This document shows, in pieces, positions 26,940 through 35,439 of a stretch of 64,000 nt of DNA. A program made the position numbers and the translations under genes. The DNA is taken from positions 62,001 through 126,000 of the forward strand of contig JACQPN010000023.1 of assembly GCA_016207515.1 (NCBI GenBank), written 5' to 3'. Every line of letters begins with the position of its first letter. Within the stretch, counting starts at the first letter, position 1. The notes under the pieces are model-generated. The model saw only the letters and a list, made by a program, of their open reading frames with translations. It ran no database searches and was not told where the DNA came from. Source of the DNA: Euryarchaeota archaeon. GTDB lineage: Archaea > Thermoplasmatota > SW-10-69-26 > JACQPN01.

Positions 26940-27446
26940 CTAACGTCTCCAACGGCTGATGGCCCGCACGATCGGGCTTTTCGTATTCGGTCTGATTATG
27001 GACTCGCGTCCTCGCCTTTCGCGCACGATGAGTCCCCGGGACTCAAGCCGTGGCAGCATGATGACCGCGTAATAGTAGCTCACGCCGATGATGGCGCTGA
27101 TCTCCTTCACGTTGATTCCGGCGGCCCGCCGATTCCACACCGCATCGAGAATCTTCGTCTGCGCCGACCTGCCAAATGCTCGTTGATACTTCCTCGTAGA
27201 ACCCATAGCAGCTCGCCCTCTGCGGAGCAAGGCAGCAAGGTGCTCTCCCTTCAAGTTTGCGGGCACGCCAGGCTTCTTCCAAAAGCTCGCGAACACGGGA
27301 TGGAACACCGATGGGGTCGGGCTGCGGCCTGCACCGTCAAAGGGACGGATCGGCAGCTGCGGGTTCGTCGCTCTTACCGGCATCAGGCGCATCGTTTCGT
27401 CCTTGGCAGGGAATCGGCATGAGGCTAGCCGCCGTCCAATATCCAA
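26940..27446 (-). CDS. Small winged-helix DNA-binding protein
   Basis: Up to 168 residues; the true start may be later (for example the Met at residue 19, 22 or 81). The C-terminal 80 residues form a winged helix: AQTKILDAVW, then VKEISAIIGVSYYYAVIMLPRLESRGLIVRERR with a basic wing. The family resembles MarR/ArsR-type archaeal regulators. The N-terminal half has no recognisable domain and is Pro/Arg-rich, which favours a later start. The neighbours give no functional hint: it lies divergent from a secreted-protein gene and is bordered by gene-poor DNA. Confidence 0.6.
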   Translation of the reverse strand: MDIGRRLASCRFPAKDETMRLMPVRATNPQLPIRPFDGAGRSPTPSVFHPVFASFWKKPGVPANLKGEHLAALLRRGRAAMGSTRKYQRAFGRSAQTKILDAVWNRRAAGINVKEISAIIGVSYYYAVIMLPRLESRGLIVRERRGRESIIRPNTKSPIVRAISRWRR

Positions 27447-27966
27447 TGGTCCAGCGGCTTTTCTCCGGGGAAAGGAGCTCCGAATTGAAGCGCCTCTGTA
27501 CGTGGTAATAGCCGAGCCTTATCCATATTTTCAGGTCTGAAGCGGTCTAGCGCGCGGCTCCGGCATTGGAGGAAAACATTCATCCATTCGTTCCAAGGAC
27601 CCCACACGTTTTTCTCCTACCGTTGAGGCTATTGATTCGCTTCACTCACCGCAGTTACACAGAACTCTTCACGTTATGCCTGAGCCTCTACGCTTCGGGG
27701 GCGAGGAGACACGGTATCATAGTCTGCAATGGGGATGGACAGGAAACCGACGCGCTGACCGCCAGTCACGACGCGCCGGGAATCAACAGACCCGGTGACC
27801 CGGTTCCGGACGGGGGCGGAAGGGGCGAAAGACGCCATGGGCCTTTTCACGCGCTTCGCCCGGTTCGCCTCGCGCAATCCGGAAATGGATTCGTGACGGT
27901 GCTCGTTTCTACGCCCCGGTCCGCCGCTCTTGGGATTCTCCAGCCTCGTGCCAGGGGGAAGCGTAA
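27447..27966. other. Divergent intergenic region, no gene seen
   Basis: 520 bases between a minus-strand winged-helix gene and a plus-strand secreted-protein gene. Frames on both strands lack domains. It should contain both promoters; no clear TATA box stands out. Confidence 0.35.
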
Positions 27967-29031
27967 TTGATTCCGTCGAACCCAAAGGTGTTTGCGGCCT
28001 CTTTGGCGGTTGTCGTAGTCTTGGCCGGACTGGGCACCGCCAGCGACTTCAGGACAGGGGAAAGAAGCACCTCCACCTTGACGAACCTTCAGTGCCAGCT
28101 GCTTTTCGATCCGAACACCTGCGGTCACAACGCGATCGAGAACCACACGACGTATAGGGTCGTGGTCCGTGAAAGCGAGACGAATACTACTTCTGGAAAC
28201 GTCCACAATTTCTCGGCCGTGGTCGGAGTGGCCCGCCATATCGAGCGGAGTTGTCCACCATTCACGACCGGCCAAAACGGCGTTCTTTGGTTCAATGACC
28301 AGTTCTTCGTGGGAAGTGAACCCTTCCAGCTGAACCCCGGACCATGCATACAGACGGAGGACTGCAGCACGGGCTGTTATGTGATCGCAGTGACGCAAGG
28401 TGGTGCGGATCCGGCCGGTTCGTTCGGGTCGGCCGTCCGGCGGTTCGTATACCTGTTCACGGACCCTAACGGCGTTCCTTGGGAGACCCGCGAATACTTC
28501 GGAGGAGGCCAGTACTTTTGGGTCGTGACGATCGGGTCGCTGACTACAGACAGTGCCGCCAACCTGCCGGGTGGCACGACGAATCGCGGGACAGGGTCCG
28601 CGTCCCAACTCAACACGGCGAAAGGCACGCCCACGGGCAGCAACAACACCTACGTGAACGGCTGCACCGGTGCCGATGCGTCCAGCATTCCAGAATGCTA
28701 CAGCGGCGGCTTCGACCACAATCCTTCCGGAGAAGGCAGCAACACGCGGCAGTACAACTTTGCGCTGCTTATCGACATGATCGGGAGTGCGACGGCCGGC
28801 TCCACAAGCCCGCCCGTCAACAAACTGTCCGGCATGAATGCCATGGGCGTGACGGCCTGTACGGCCACGGCCTCAGATGACGGCGCATCGCACGCGAGTC
28901 AGGGGGCCCACGTCGGCGGCTGCCCGCACACGCACCGTGAAGGCAAGGTAGATTTGTGGTTCAGCCACACTCAGCCTGCGTCCCTCGCGGGAACCACCAT
29001 AAGCTATGGCAGCACGTTCGCCTACCACTAG
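27967..29031 (+). CDS. Secreted protein of unknown function
   Basis: 354 residues starting at TTG 27967, preceded by AGGGGGAAG. A signal peptide is clear (VFAASLAVVVVLAGLGTAS). The mature protein has many N-glycosylation sequons (NHT, NTT, NFS, NNT), about ten Cys, Gly/Ser/Thr-rich stretches, and His clusters near the end (HVGGCPHTHREGK) that could bind metal. There is no C-terminal anchor. I do not recognise the fold; the spacing of sequons and Cys fits an extracellular disulfide-stabilised beta domain. It is a single gene with no obvious operon partner. Confidence 0.7.
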   Translation: MIPSNPKVFAASLAVVVVLAGLGTASDFRTGERSTSTLTNLQCQLLFDPNTCGHNAIENHTTYRVVVRESETNTTSGNVHNFSAVVGVARHIERSCPPFTTGQNGVLWFNDQFFVGSEPFQLNPGPCIQTEDCSTGCYVIAVTQGGADPAGSFGSAVRRFVYLFTDPNGVPWETREYFGGGQYFWVVTIGSLTTDSAANLPGGTTNRGTGSASQLNTAKGTPTGSNNTYVNGCTGADASSIPECYSGGFDHNPSGEGSNTRQYNFALLIDMIGSATAGSTSPPVNKLSGMNAMGVTACTATASDDGASHASQGAHVGGCPHTHREGKVDLWFSHTQPASLAGTTISYGSTFAYH

Positions 29032-29110
29032 TTATTGGCAGGGATCCGATAACGGTCGCCAAGCCTGATCCAGGAAGCGTCGGCAGCCCTTAAGACACCA
29101 AGGACGAGAT

Positions 29111-30031
29111 TTGCCGAAACGAGGGGGTGCCCACCAGCCGCCCGCCCCCCATCCCCTCTTCCCAACCCTCATATCCAGAGCCCACCTTTCCCGCGTCGTG
29201 GCGACACGCAAGAAAAGGGCCGAACCCGGCATCGACCTTTCGGAACTCCGCAAGGTCATGGTTCGTAGCGCAGATGCGGTGTCGCGCATCGTGAAGAAGA
29301 CGCCCTCGTCCCGGTTCGAGGAGCTCCTCGGCATGGGGGCCGACGGCACGCCGACGAAGTTCGTCGACAAACTTGCGGAAGACGAGATCCTCCGCGTCGT
29401 CAAGGACTCGGGGCTTCCGGTGGACGTCGTTTCGGAGGAGGTCGGTTTGGTCAAGGGGGCGGGGGGCCGCGCGGGGCCAAGCGAGGCGGTCCTTGTGCTC
29501 GACCCGATAGACGGGACCACGAACGCTTTCCGCGGGATCCCTTTCTTCTGCGTTTCGCTCGCGGCCGGATTGTCGACCACGGACGACGTGTTTTACGGCC
29601 TCGTGCGTAACATCCCGACCGGCGACACGTTCGAGGCGATTGCGGGTGAAGGGGCGAACCTCAACGGGCACAGGATCCGGACCCGCAAGTACCCGAAGGA
29701 CGATGTCACGGTCTCGGTGGTCATGGGAAGGCGTCATGACCCGAACGCCGAAGTATTGTCCCACAGCAAGTTCAACGTCCGCTCCCTTGGGGCGGCGGCA
29801 CTCGAACTCTGTGTCGTGGCCTCGGGAGGACTTGATGCCTATTACCACGGGGGAAACAGCTTGAGGGTCACCGACCTTGCAGCCGGCGTCCTGATCTTGC
29901 GGGAAGCGGGTGGGGAGGTCTACGACGGGACGGGTGCACACCTCGCGATGGAACTTTCCCTGAAGCCGCGCACGACACTCTTCGCCGTCGGCGACAAGGA
30001 TGCCAAGAAGAAGCTGGGCGTGACGCCATGA
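29111..30031 (+). CDS. suhB: Inositol-monophosphatase-family phosphatase (possible NADP phosphatase/FBPase)
   Basis: Up to 306 residues; the start is TTG 29111 or GTG 29198, the latter giving the usual family length of about 277. Metal-binding motifs of the Li+-sensitive phosphatase superfamily are present: Glu in VSEEVG, motif A VLDPIDGTTN and motif B VTDLAAGVLILREAGG (Thr replaces the usual Trp before Asp). Family members hydrolyse inositol-1-phosphate, fructose-1,6-bisphosphate or NADP. The stop overlaps the NAD kinase start (ATGA). In Methanocaldococcus jannaschii MJ0917 the two activities are fused as NADP phosphatase/NAD kinase, so an NADP phosphatase role is a real possibility. The substrate cannot be settled from sequence. 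Confidence 0.88.
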   Translation: MPKRGGAHQPPAPHPLFPTLISRAHLSRVVATRKKRAEPGIDLSELRKVMVRSADAVSRIVKKTPSSRFEELLGMGADGTPTKFVDKLAEDEILRVVKDSGLPVDVVSEEVGLVKGAGGRAGPSEAVLVLDPIDGTTNAFRGIPFFCVSLAAGLSTTDDVFYGLVRNIPTGDTFEAIAGEGANLNGHRIRTRKYPKDDVTVSVVMGRRHDPNAEVLSHSKFNVRSLGAAALELCVVASGGLDAYYHGGNSLRVTDLAAGVLILREAGGEVYDGTGAHLAMELSLKPRTTLFAVGDKDAKKKLGVTP

Positions 30032-30831
30032 ACATCGGCCTCGTCGCAAAACATAAGAAGGAATCGTACGCCGTAGCAAAGCGCGTCGTTGCGGCCGTCA
30101 AAAAACGCGCCGCGATCGTCGCCGAACCGAAGCTCGCCAAGGCGATCGGCCTCGCCCCGAAGGCCGTCGAGCGCATGGAAGTGGACGCGATCATCACCGT
30201 CGGCGGGGACGGGACCATCCTCTGGACGATGCTCAAGAACGACGCACCGGTCCTTGGTGTGAACATGGGGGAGATCGGTTTCCTCACCGAAGTGGAAGCG
30301 AAGGATGTGCCGCGTGCCGTGAACCGTCTCTTGAAAGGGGATTACAACATCGAGGAGCGCCTGCGCTTGAAGATATCACTCAACGGGCGAAGCCTCCCTT
30401 ACGCCGTGAACGAGGCGGTGGTCCGCACTGCCCAGACCTCGAAACTCCTCCATATCTCCATCCGCGTCAACGGGCGTGAGATCGAGCGGTTCCGCGCCGA
30501 CGGCGTGATCCTCGCGACCCCCACGGGGTCCACCTCATACTCGATGAGCGCCGGTGGGCCGATAGTCGATCCGGCCGTCGAGGCCGTTCTCATGACGCCT
30601 CTCGCAGCGTTCCGGCTCAGCGCCCGCCCATACGTTTTCCCCGCACGGGCCCGCCTTGAGACACGGATACTCTCCGCCGAGAAGGACGCCTTGATGGTGT
30701 TGGATGGCCAGGTCGAGTATCGGATCAAGCACACGGATCGCCTCGTCTTCACTGGGGCGCGGGAACCGGCCCGGTTCGTGCGCTTCACCAACCGGTTCTA
30801 CAGGCGGCTACGAGAGAGGTTGGTGCTCTGA
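30028..30831 (+). CDS. nadK: NAD kinase
   Basis: 267 residues, normal for the family. It phosphorylates NAD to NADP with ATP or polyphosphate. Diagnostic motifs are GGDGT (VGGDGTILW, about residue 59), GEIGFLTEV, NEAVV (the NE motif) and TPTGSTSYSMSAGGPIV. Basic residues in the C-terminal part (VDPAVEAVLMTPL; RLSARPYVFP) match the family. It starts with ATG inside the stop of the phosphatase gene (ATGA), so production of the two is coupled, matching the natural fusion seen in some methanogens. The JAMM protease gene follows 30 nt downstream and may be co-transcribed. Confidence 0.93.
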   Translation: MNIGLVAKHKKESYAVAKRVVAAVKKRAAIVAEPKLAKAIGLAPKAVERMEVDAIITVGGDGTILWTMLKNDAPVLGVNMGEIGFLTEVEAKDVPRAVNRLLKGDYNIEERLRLKISLNGRSLPYAVNEAVVRTAQTSKLLHISIRVNGREIERFRADGVILATPTGSTSYSMSAGGPIVDPAVEAVLMTPLAAFRLSARPYVFPARARLETRILSAEKDALMVLDGQVEYRIKHTDRLVFTGAREPARFVRFTNRFYRRLRERLVL

Positions 30832-30861
30832 ATAGGGCGAGGCCGGGGCGGGTGAAAGGCG

Positions 30862-31338
30862 ATGGGTGCCTTTGATTTCCTTTCCCGCAAAGGCGGCCCG
30901 CGGGGAAAGAGCGCGGATCCCACGGCTGGCAAGAAACGCGCGCCGGAGGGCCCACCTCCCGGGCGGGGGCAAGTTCGGGCCATCGAGAGGCGGACGCTGG
31001 AGTTGATCTTCGCCTCGTCGAAAAGCTCCCATCCGCATGAATTCGCGGCAGCGTTGAGTTGCGAGGCCAAGGCCATCGACGAACTCGTCCTCATCCCCGG
31101 AACGATCAACGGCGAGGCCCACGCCATAATGCAGCTCTACATGCTGCCCGTGGATCGTCGGATCGTGGGGAGCGTCCACAGTCACCCGGGCGGCAATCCA
31201 AGGCCTAGCGACGCGGATCGTAACCTCTTCAAGAACTTCGGGCACATCCACATCATCTGCGCCGAACCATATGGGCCCGGCACGTGGCGCGCCTATGACC
31301 ACAACGGGGAGAGCGTCGGCATGACGGTCGTCGACTAG
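30862..31338 (+). CDS. JAMM/MPN+ metalloprotease
   Basis: 158 residues from ATG 30862 with a strong GGTGA site. After a basic, Pro/Gly-rich N-terminus of about 37 residues comes a JAB1/MPN domain with an intact JAMM zinc site: Glu in HPHEFAAAL and HSHPGGNPRPSDADRN (HxHP followed by SxxD). Archaeal JAMM enzymes remove SAMP/ubiquitin-like modifiers or cut small substrates. The gene lies in a probable transcription unit with NAD kinase upstream. The basic N-terminal extension is unusual and may direct it to nucleic acid or a partner. The substrate is unknown. Confidence 0.88.
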   Translation: MGAFDFLSRKGGPRGKSADPTAGKKRAPEGPPPGRGQVRAIERRTLELIFASSKSSHPHEFAAALSCEAKAIDELVLIPGTINGEAHAIMQLYMLPVDRRIVGSVHSHPGGNPRPSDADRNLFKNFGHIHIICAEPYGPGTWRAYDHNGESVGMTVVD

Positions 31339-31389
31339 GACGGGGCCGCGACGCGAACCCTTTAACTCCAAGGAATCCATGCGGCGTCG

Positions 31390-32229
31390 ATGGGCCGCTT
31401 CCAACTGCAGCGCGGGGAGACCGTGCGACTGCGCCTCAGCCCGCACCCGTTGAGCGTGTTGGCGCTTTACGCGATCCCCCTGTTGCTCCTGTTCTGGGGA
31501 GCGTTCTTCTTCCTGTTGTCTGGCTCCGGCCCAGTGCCGGCGCCGACCGCTCTCAAAGGCCTCTTCGCCAGCACGGAGCCTCTGGGTCTCGTCGGGCAAT
31601 GGCTCCTTTACGCGCTACCGATGATCGTCCTCACCGGCGTCCTTTGGAAGTCCACGAAGGACCGCGTGCTTCCCGTGGCAAGCGTCTTGGCCCTGGCGGC
31701 CGCCACATTCGCGGGGGCGGCCTACCCTCCCTTCTCTTCGACCATCGCAGTGACTACCATCGCGTCGGGCCTCCTGGGCGTCGCAGCGGCCGAGGCGTCC
31801 CGCCGGTCCACGGTGTACGTGGTCACGTCGTCGCGCATGGTCCTCCGACAGGGACTCCTTGTCACTCGCGAGAGGATGACGCGGCTTCAGAACGTGAGCG
31901 AACTGGAAAGCGCGCAGTCCCTCTTGGGGCGTCTCTTCGATTTCGGGGACATTGTCCCCATGGTGAGGCCGGATGACCCCGCGGATCGACCGCGCACGAG
32001 GAAGGTGAAGGGCAAGAAGGAGGAGCTTCCACAGTGGCGGATCCGGGGCGCGCACCCTTTCATCCCTTCGAAGGACGCGATCTTCGCCGTGATCTCGGAC
32101 CGCGTCCACCAGGATTACGTGGAGGAATCGGCGACCCGGACGGCGAAGGAAGAAAGGAAGAACCGGGAGGGCGACACGCTCTCGCGACTCGACGAACTCC
32201 TCCAACCCGCAAAGCGCCAAAACGAATGA
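31390..32229 (+). CDS. Membrane protein with bacterial PH-like (DUF304) domain
   Basis: 279 residues. Hydrophobic spans sit at about 20-45, 72-92, 98-115 and 118-135, then a cytosolic PH-like domain (YVVTSSRMVLRQGLLVTRERMTRLQNV, then SLLGRLFDFGDI) typical of the bPH_2/DUF304 family, and a long charged C-terminal helix (EERKNREGDTLSRLDELLQPAKR). Such proteins act at the membrane, but their function is rarely known. A TATA-like CTTTAACT lies about 30 nt upstream of ATG 31390, suggesting its own promoter. Placement between a JAMM protease and a PKD lipoprotein may mean a shared envelope-quality role; that is only inference. Confidence 0.75.
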   Translation: MGRFQLQRGETVRLRLSPHPLSVLALYAIPLLLLFWGAFFFLLSGSGPVPAPTALKGLFASTEPLGLVGQWLLYALPMIVLTGVLWKSTKDRVLPVASVLALAAATFAGAAYPPFSSTIAVTTIASGLLGVAAAEASRRSTVYVVTSSRMVLRQGLLVTRERMTRLQNVSELESAQSLLGRLFDFGDIVPMVRPDDPADRPRTRKVKGKKEELPQWRIRGAHPFIPSKDAIFAVISDRVHQDYVEESATRTAKEERKNREGDTLSRLDELLQPAKRQNE

Positions 32230-32321
32230 GGGCGTTGCGGCGCCTTGGTCGCTTGGAGGCGGACGGCGGGTAGGGCGTTGAAACCGGAAGTTTTTTGCCC
32301 GCCTATGCCTCGTCGAAGCCG

Positions 32322-33422
32322 ATGGGATGCGATGTCGCATTACGTGCAAGGCCTCCGCCGAGTCTGGCACGAACGTCAACGGCCCGTCGTCGTGCGGGCG
32401 CTTTGGCCATGGCTATCCTCGTCGTTTCGCCGCTCGGCGGTTGTCTCGGCGTCGACAACATGGACGTCCTCAAGGATCGCCTCGGTTACGGGGAAAAGCC
32501 GCCTGTAGTCCTGCCTCCCGAGGGGCACATCGGGTCGTCAAGGCCCGTCGCGCTCGGAACGTTGGACGTCGTGGTGGGCGAGGTGATCACTCTTTTCGCC
32601 ACCGGTTATTCGGATCCCCAGAACCTGAAATTGGCCTTCACCTGGGAGATCGAGGGTTTTGGTGACCGCACAGGGGAGACCGTGGACGTCTCCTGGGGGA
32701 TGGCCGGGACGTTCGTCGTGACGCTCACGGTGAAAAACAGCGCCGGCCTCGCGGCGGCCGATTCCGTGACCGTCGTCGTTACCGACGTCCCCGGGAACAC
32801 GCAGCCGACGTCCCGCTTCACCGTGAGGAACGCCGCCGGAGCCCCGGTCACATCGGGGAACGTCTCCGAGAACCTGACATTCGACCCTTCGGCTTCGAGC
32901 GACCCGGAAGACGGGGCGCCCACAGGCTTCGAGTGGGATTTCGGGGACGCGACCCCCCTCGTGTCGACGCCCAGGCCCACGAGAGCCTTCGTCGCCGCGG
33001 GCCTCTACGAGGTGAGCCTAAGGGTCGTGGATTCCCGAGGCCTCAATGACACTTCACGCCGCCTCATCGCGATAGATTTCTTCGAGCGCCTCCATGATGA
33101 GTTGTCGGCCACGAGGAAGACGGCCGACCACAACTTCTCGGTTTCGAGGAAGGCGCAAAACGTGACTGTGTCGGTGGAATTCGACGCGGGAACGGGAGCC
33201 GGCCTCAACGACCTCGACATCCGTCTTTACGATGCGGCCGGTAACGAGACCGGAAGCGCCACGGCGGCGACCCAACCGTCAGACGCGGGGACGCTCAAGG
33301 AGTCGGTGTCGGTCTCGACCCCCGCGCTCGCGGCGACCACGGAAGGGACCTGGCGACTAGCGGTGGAACTCAAATCAGGGCTAGTCGTCGCATACGACGC
33401 GACCATTTACGTGAGCTACTGA
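32322..33422 (+). CDS. Lipoprotein with two PKD domains and a C-terminal PPC-like domain
   Basis: About 366 residues from ATG 32322 (TTG 32295 is upstream in frame). The signal peptide ends in a lipobox (VVSPLGGC), so it is probably lipid-anchored at the outer face of the membrane. Two PKD domains follow, about 60-155 (VALGTLDVVVGEVITLFA; TFVVTLTVKNSAGL) and 160-250 (FDPSASSDPEDGAPTGFEWD). The last 110 residues look like a pre-peptidase C-terminal-type beta-sandwich (LNDLDIRLYDAAGNETG). The domain order equals that of the protein at 35440-37440, so the two are likely paralogues. The stop codon overlaps, head to head, that of the convergent regulator gene. Confidence 0.82.
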   Translation: MGCDVALRARPPPSLARTSTARRRAGALAMAILVVSPLGGCLGVDNMDVLKDRLGYGEKPPVVLPPEGHIGSSRPVALGTLDVVVGEVITLFATGYSDPQNLKLAFTWEIEGFGDRTGETVDVSWGMAGTFVVTLTVKNSAGLAAADSVTVVVTDVPGNTQPTSRFTVRNAAGAPVTSGNVSENLTFDPSASSDPEDGAPTGFEWDFGDATPLVSTPRPTRAFVAAGLYEVSLRVVDSRGLNDTSRRLIAIDFFERLHDELSATRKTADHNFSVSRKAQNVTVSVEFDAGTGAGLNDLDIRLYDAAGNETGSATAATQPSDAGTLKESVSVSTPALAATTEGTWRLAVELKSGLVVAYDATIYVSY

Positions 33423-34699
33423 ACCCTAGCCACGTGGGAGCCGGCAGGGTTGAGACGGAATGCACGACCGTGCACCTCCTCGACGAGGCCCGCTTCCACG
33501 AGTTTCCATATGCGCCACTGCACGGACCCGTGGGCGAGTTCGAGCGCCCGGGCGATCTCGGTTTGGGAACGGGGACTCGCGTCTTCGAGGTAGGCAAGCA
33601 TGGCTTTCGATATCGCATCCCGCTCGAAGGCGGACCGCACGGCGTCAAGGCGCGTCGCTGCGCCATCGCATGGGTAGCAAAGCGTCTTACCTGCCACACG
33701 GGTCTTTTTCACCATGCCGACGCGTTCGAGTTGACGAAGGTGGTGGTGGACGGTGGCGGGGCTCAAGGCGACCTCATTGGCCAACGCCCGCAGGCCGATC
33801 CCGGGGCTTTCCCGAAGGCCATTGAGGATCCTCCTTCGTGCGCCTTGTGACAGGGCATTGCCTGCGGTCACGTGGCGGAAGCCGAAGTAGAAGGCGGCCA
33901 CCGAGGCGACCGCCCCGGCCACTAGGCACACGATCGTCTCAAGAACGGCGTGGGCGGGCGATGGCAGAAGCGAAGCCGTCGACGCAAGGAAGGAGTCGGC
34001 TCCGTCTCGCGACGCGCCGAAGCGTTCCAGCAACTCGTCGGAGGACGGTCTTCTCGTCGGCACCAGTTTGTGGAGGTCGATGGGAAGGTCACGCGGATCC
34101 ACCGGAATGAGGGAAACAACATCCTGAAACGGCGTCTGCGTTACGCGTGGGGCGTCTTGGAGGGCGTGGACGGTCTCTTCGCCGCGACCAAGGTCCGAGC
34201 CCTCACCATTTGGCACTTCCTCCAATGGGGGCCATGCAAAGAGACCGGCGAGAACGGGCGTCAGATCCACATGGTGGTCAGCGACTCGAAGCGGAACGTG
34301 TGATGCCGCGGCTCTCCCGGTCGGAGAATCGTCCGACGCGCCGCTTCCATCGAGGTCGCGTTTCTTGTCTTCGCCACGCTCCGGGTCCTTGCGTGGCCAT
34401 CCGGTCCCGCCACGGTCCGCGTCTTCCGGTGTGCGGCTCGGCCTTTCGCGATCCCCATGGGTCTCGTCGCGCCCACCATTGCCATGGCGCGGCTTCCCCA
34501 CCTGCGTTTTCTCTTCATTGGATCGGGAACAGCTCCCATTCGTCTCGCTGCAATCGTTGGAGTCATGACCGGCATCGAGGGCGTCATTCCTGTTTTTCCC
34601 GGTTTTCGAGGCCTCGGCCAGTGGAGAAAGGGCGCTCACGGCGAGCACAAGGGAAGCGAGAACGGCGAACCGGAGAGATCCATGCCTTCGACCACCCAA
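33416..34699 (-). CDS. Membrane-anchored transcription regulator with two cytosolic winged helices
   Basis: 427 residues from TTG 34699 with a GAGGGGAAT site upstream. A signal peptide (RFAVLASLVLAVSALSPLAEA) is followed by an exported, highly charged low-complexity segment to about 245, a transmembrane helix about 247-271 (ETIVCLVAGAVASVAAFYFGF), and two winged helices inside the cell: about 285-345 (RRRILNGLRESPGIGLRAL; TVHHHLRQLERVGMV) and about 360-420 (QTEIARALELAHGSVQWRIWKLVEAGLV). This layout fits a one-component sensor that receives a signal outside and binds DNA at the membrane. Two PKD-PKD-PPC surface proteins flank it, making them candidate targets or partners. Confidence 0.82.
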   Translation of the reverse strand: MGGRRHGSLRFAVLASLVLAVSALSPLAEASKTGKNRNDALDAGHDSNDCSETNGSCSRSNEEKTQVGKPRHGNGGRDETHGDRERPSRTPEDADRGGTGWPRKDPERGEDKKRDLDGSGASDDSPTGRAAASHVPLRVADHHVDLTPVLAGLFAWPPLEEVPNGEGSDLGRGEETVHALQDAPRVTQTPFQDVVSLIPVDPRDLPIDLHKLVPTRRPSSDELLERFGASRDGADSFLASTASLLPSPAHAVLETIVCLVAGAVASVAAFYFGFRHVTAGNALSQGARRRILNGLRESPGIGLRALANEVALSPATVHHHLRQLERVGMVKKTRVAGKTLCYPCDGAATRLDAVRSAFERDAISKAMLAYLEDASPRSQTEIARALELAHGSVQWRIWKLVEAGLVEEVHGRAFRLNPAGSHVARVQ

Positions 34700-34774
34700 A
34701 GATTCCCCTCTAACAGGTCAATGGTCGGTTCCCTACTAACCATGTCGCCCTTGCCCAAAACGCCTAAAGGCCGA

Positions 34775-34794
34775 AACGGAAGCGCTTTTCCGTT
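34775..34794 (-). terminator. Hairpin between the small gene and the membrane regulator
   Basis: AACGGAA (34775-34781) pairs with TTCCGTT (34788-34794) around 6 nt; a second imperfect hairpin (CGTGCC/GGCACG) lies at about 34823-34835. Both are just downstream of the minus-strand small gene ending at 34874, so they may end its transcript. Confidence 0.3.
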
Positions 34795-34873
34795 ACCTTC
34801 TGTGGTGAAGAAGGCGGCGGGCCGTGCCAGGCACGACCCGCCCGGAACACACCCACCAAAAACGCAACAAATC

Positions 34874-35068
34874 TCAACCGGCCTTGCCAGTGACGGTGCA
34901 CTCTTGGAGCACCGCGGGTATCTCGTAGGCGTCGAATTGCATCCGGCGCCGTTCCTTTCCATCCGACAACGTGAGGATTAATCCGCCGCTCCATGTCTGG
35001 TCTTGGATCTTGCGAATCTCGAACCCCGATTCCACCAAACGGACCAATTCCAGGACCTTGTTGTTCAT
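34874..35068 (-). CDS. Small conserved-looking cytosolic protein
   Basis: 64 residues from ATG 35068, preceded by GGTGA 4 nt upstream, a very good ribosome site; a longer frame to 35134 exists but lacks such a site. The sequence is a compact alpha/beta pattern (helix NKVLELVRLVESGFEIRKI, then strands GGLILTLSDG, RRMQFDAYEIPAVLQEC), with no membrane segment. The family is not recognised. It lies upstream of the membrane regulator on the same strand and divergent from the PKD protein gene. Confidence 0.6.
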   Translation of the reverse strand: MNNKVLELVRLVESGFEIRKIQDQTWSGGLILTLSDGKERRRMQFDAYEIPAVLQECTVTGKAG

Positions 35069-35134
35069 CCCGTCACCGGGGAATCCTTGGCCGCCGGGCT
35101 TTATGGCATGTCTCGAACAAGTCTTGTAATCCAT

Positions 35135-35439
35135 GGGCCCCTGAGCAAAGGGCCGCAGAGAGGGAAGGTCAGTCGGTCTTGCGGCACAAAGGGCGAAATG
35201 CGTCCTCGGGCACCGCCTTGAAAGTAATTGGCCGCAAGGCGACGGCCGCGAATGCGGCCAACCCCCGACTCACGTGCTCGCCCCATGGCGACAGGCGAAT
35301 GGCCGCCCTAGACATCCTCATGGGATGCGCTCCAGCCCGGGAGGAGGCGGCGCTGACCACCGTGTTCCAAGGAGTGGCGGGGGCCTTGAAACCAAAAAGC
35401 CTTTTAAGCGTCCCGTTGTCAGGAAACGAGAACCGCAAG
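35135..35439. other. Intergenic region with a TATA-like box for the downstream PKD gene
   Basis: No gene is supported here. AAGCCTTTTAAGCG at about 35397-35410, 30 nt before ATG 35440, is a likely archaeal promoter element. An in-frame extension upstream of 35440 is open but shows no domain. Confidence 0.4.
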
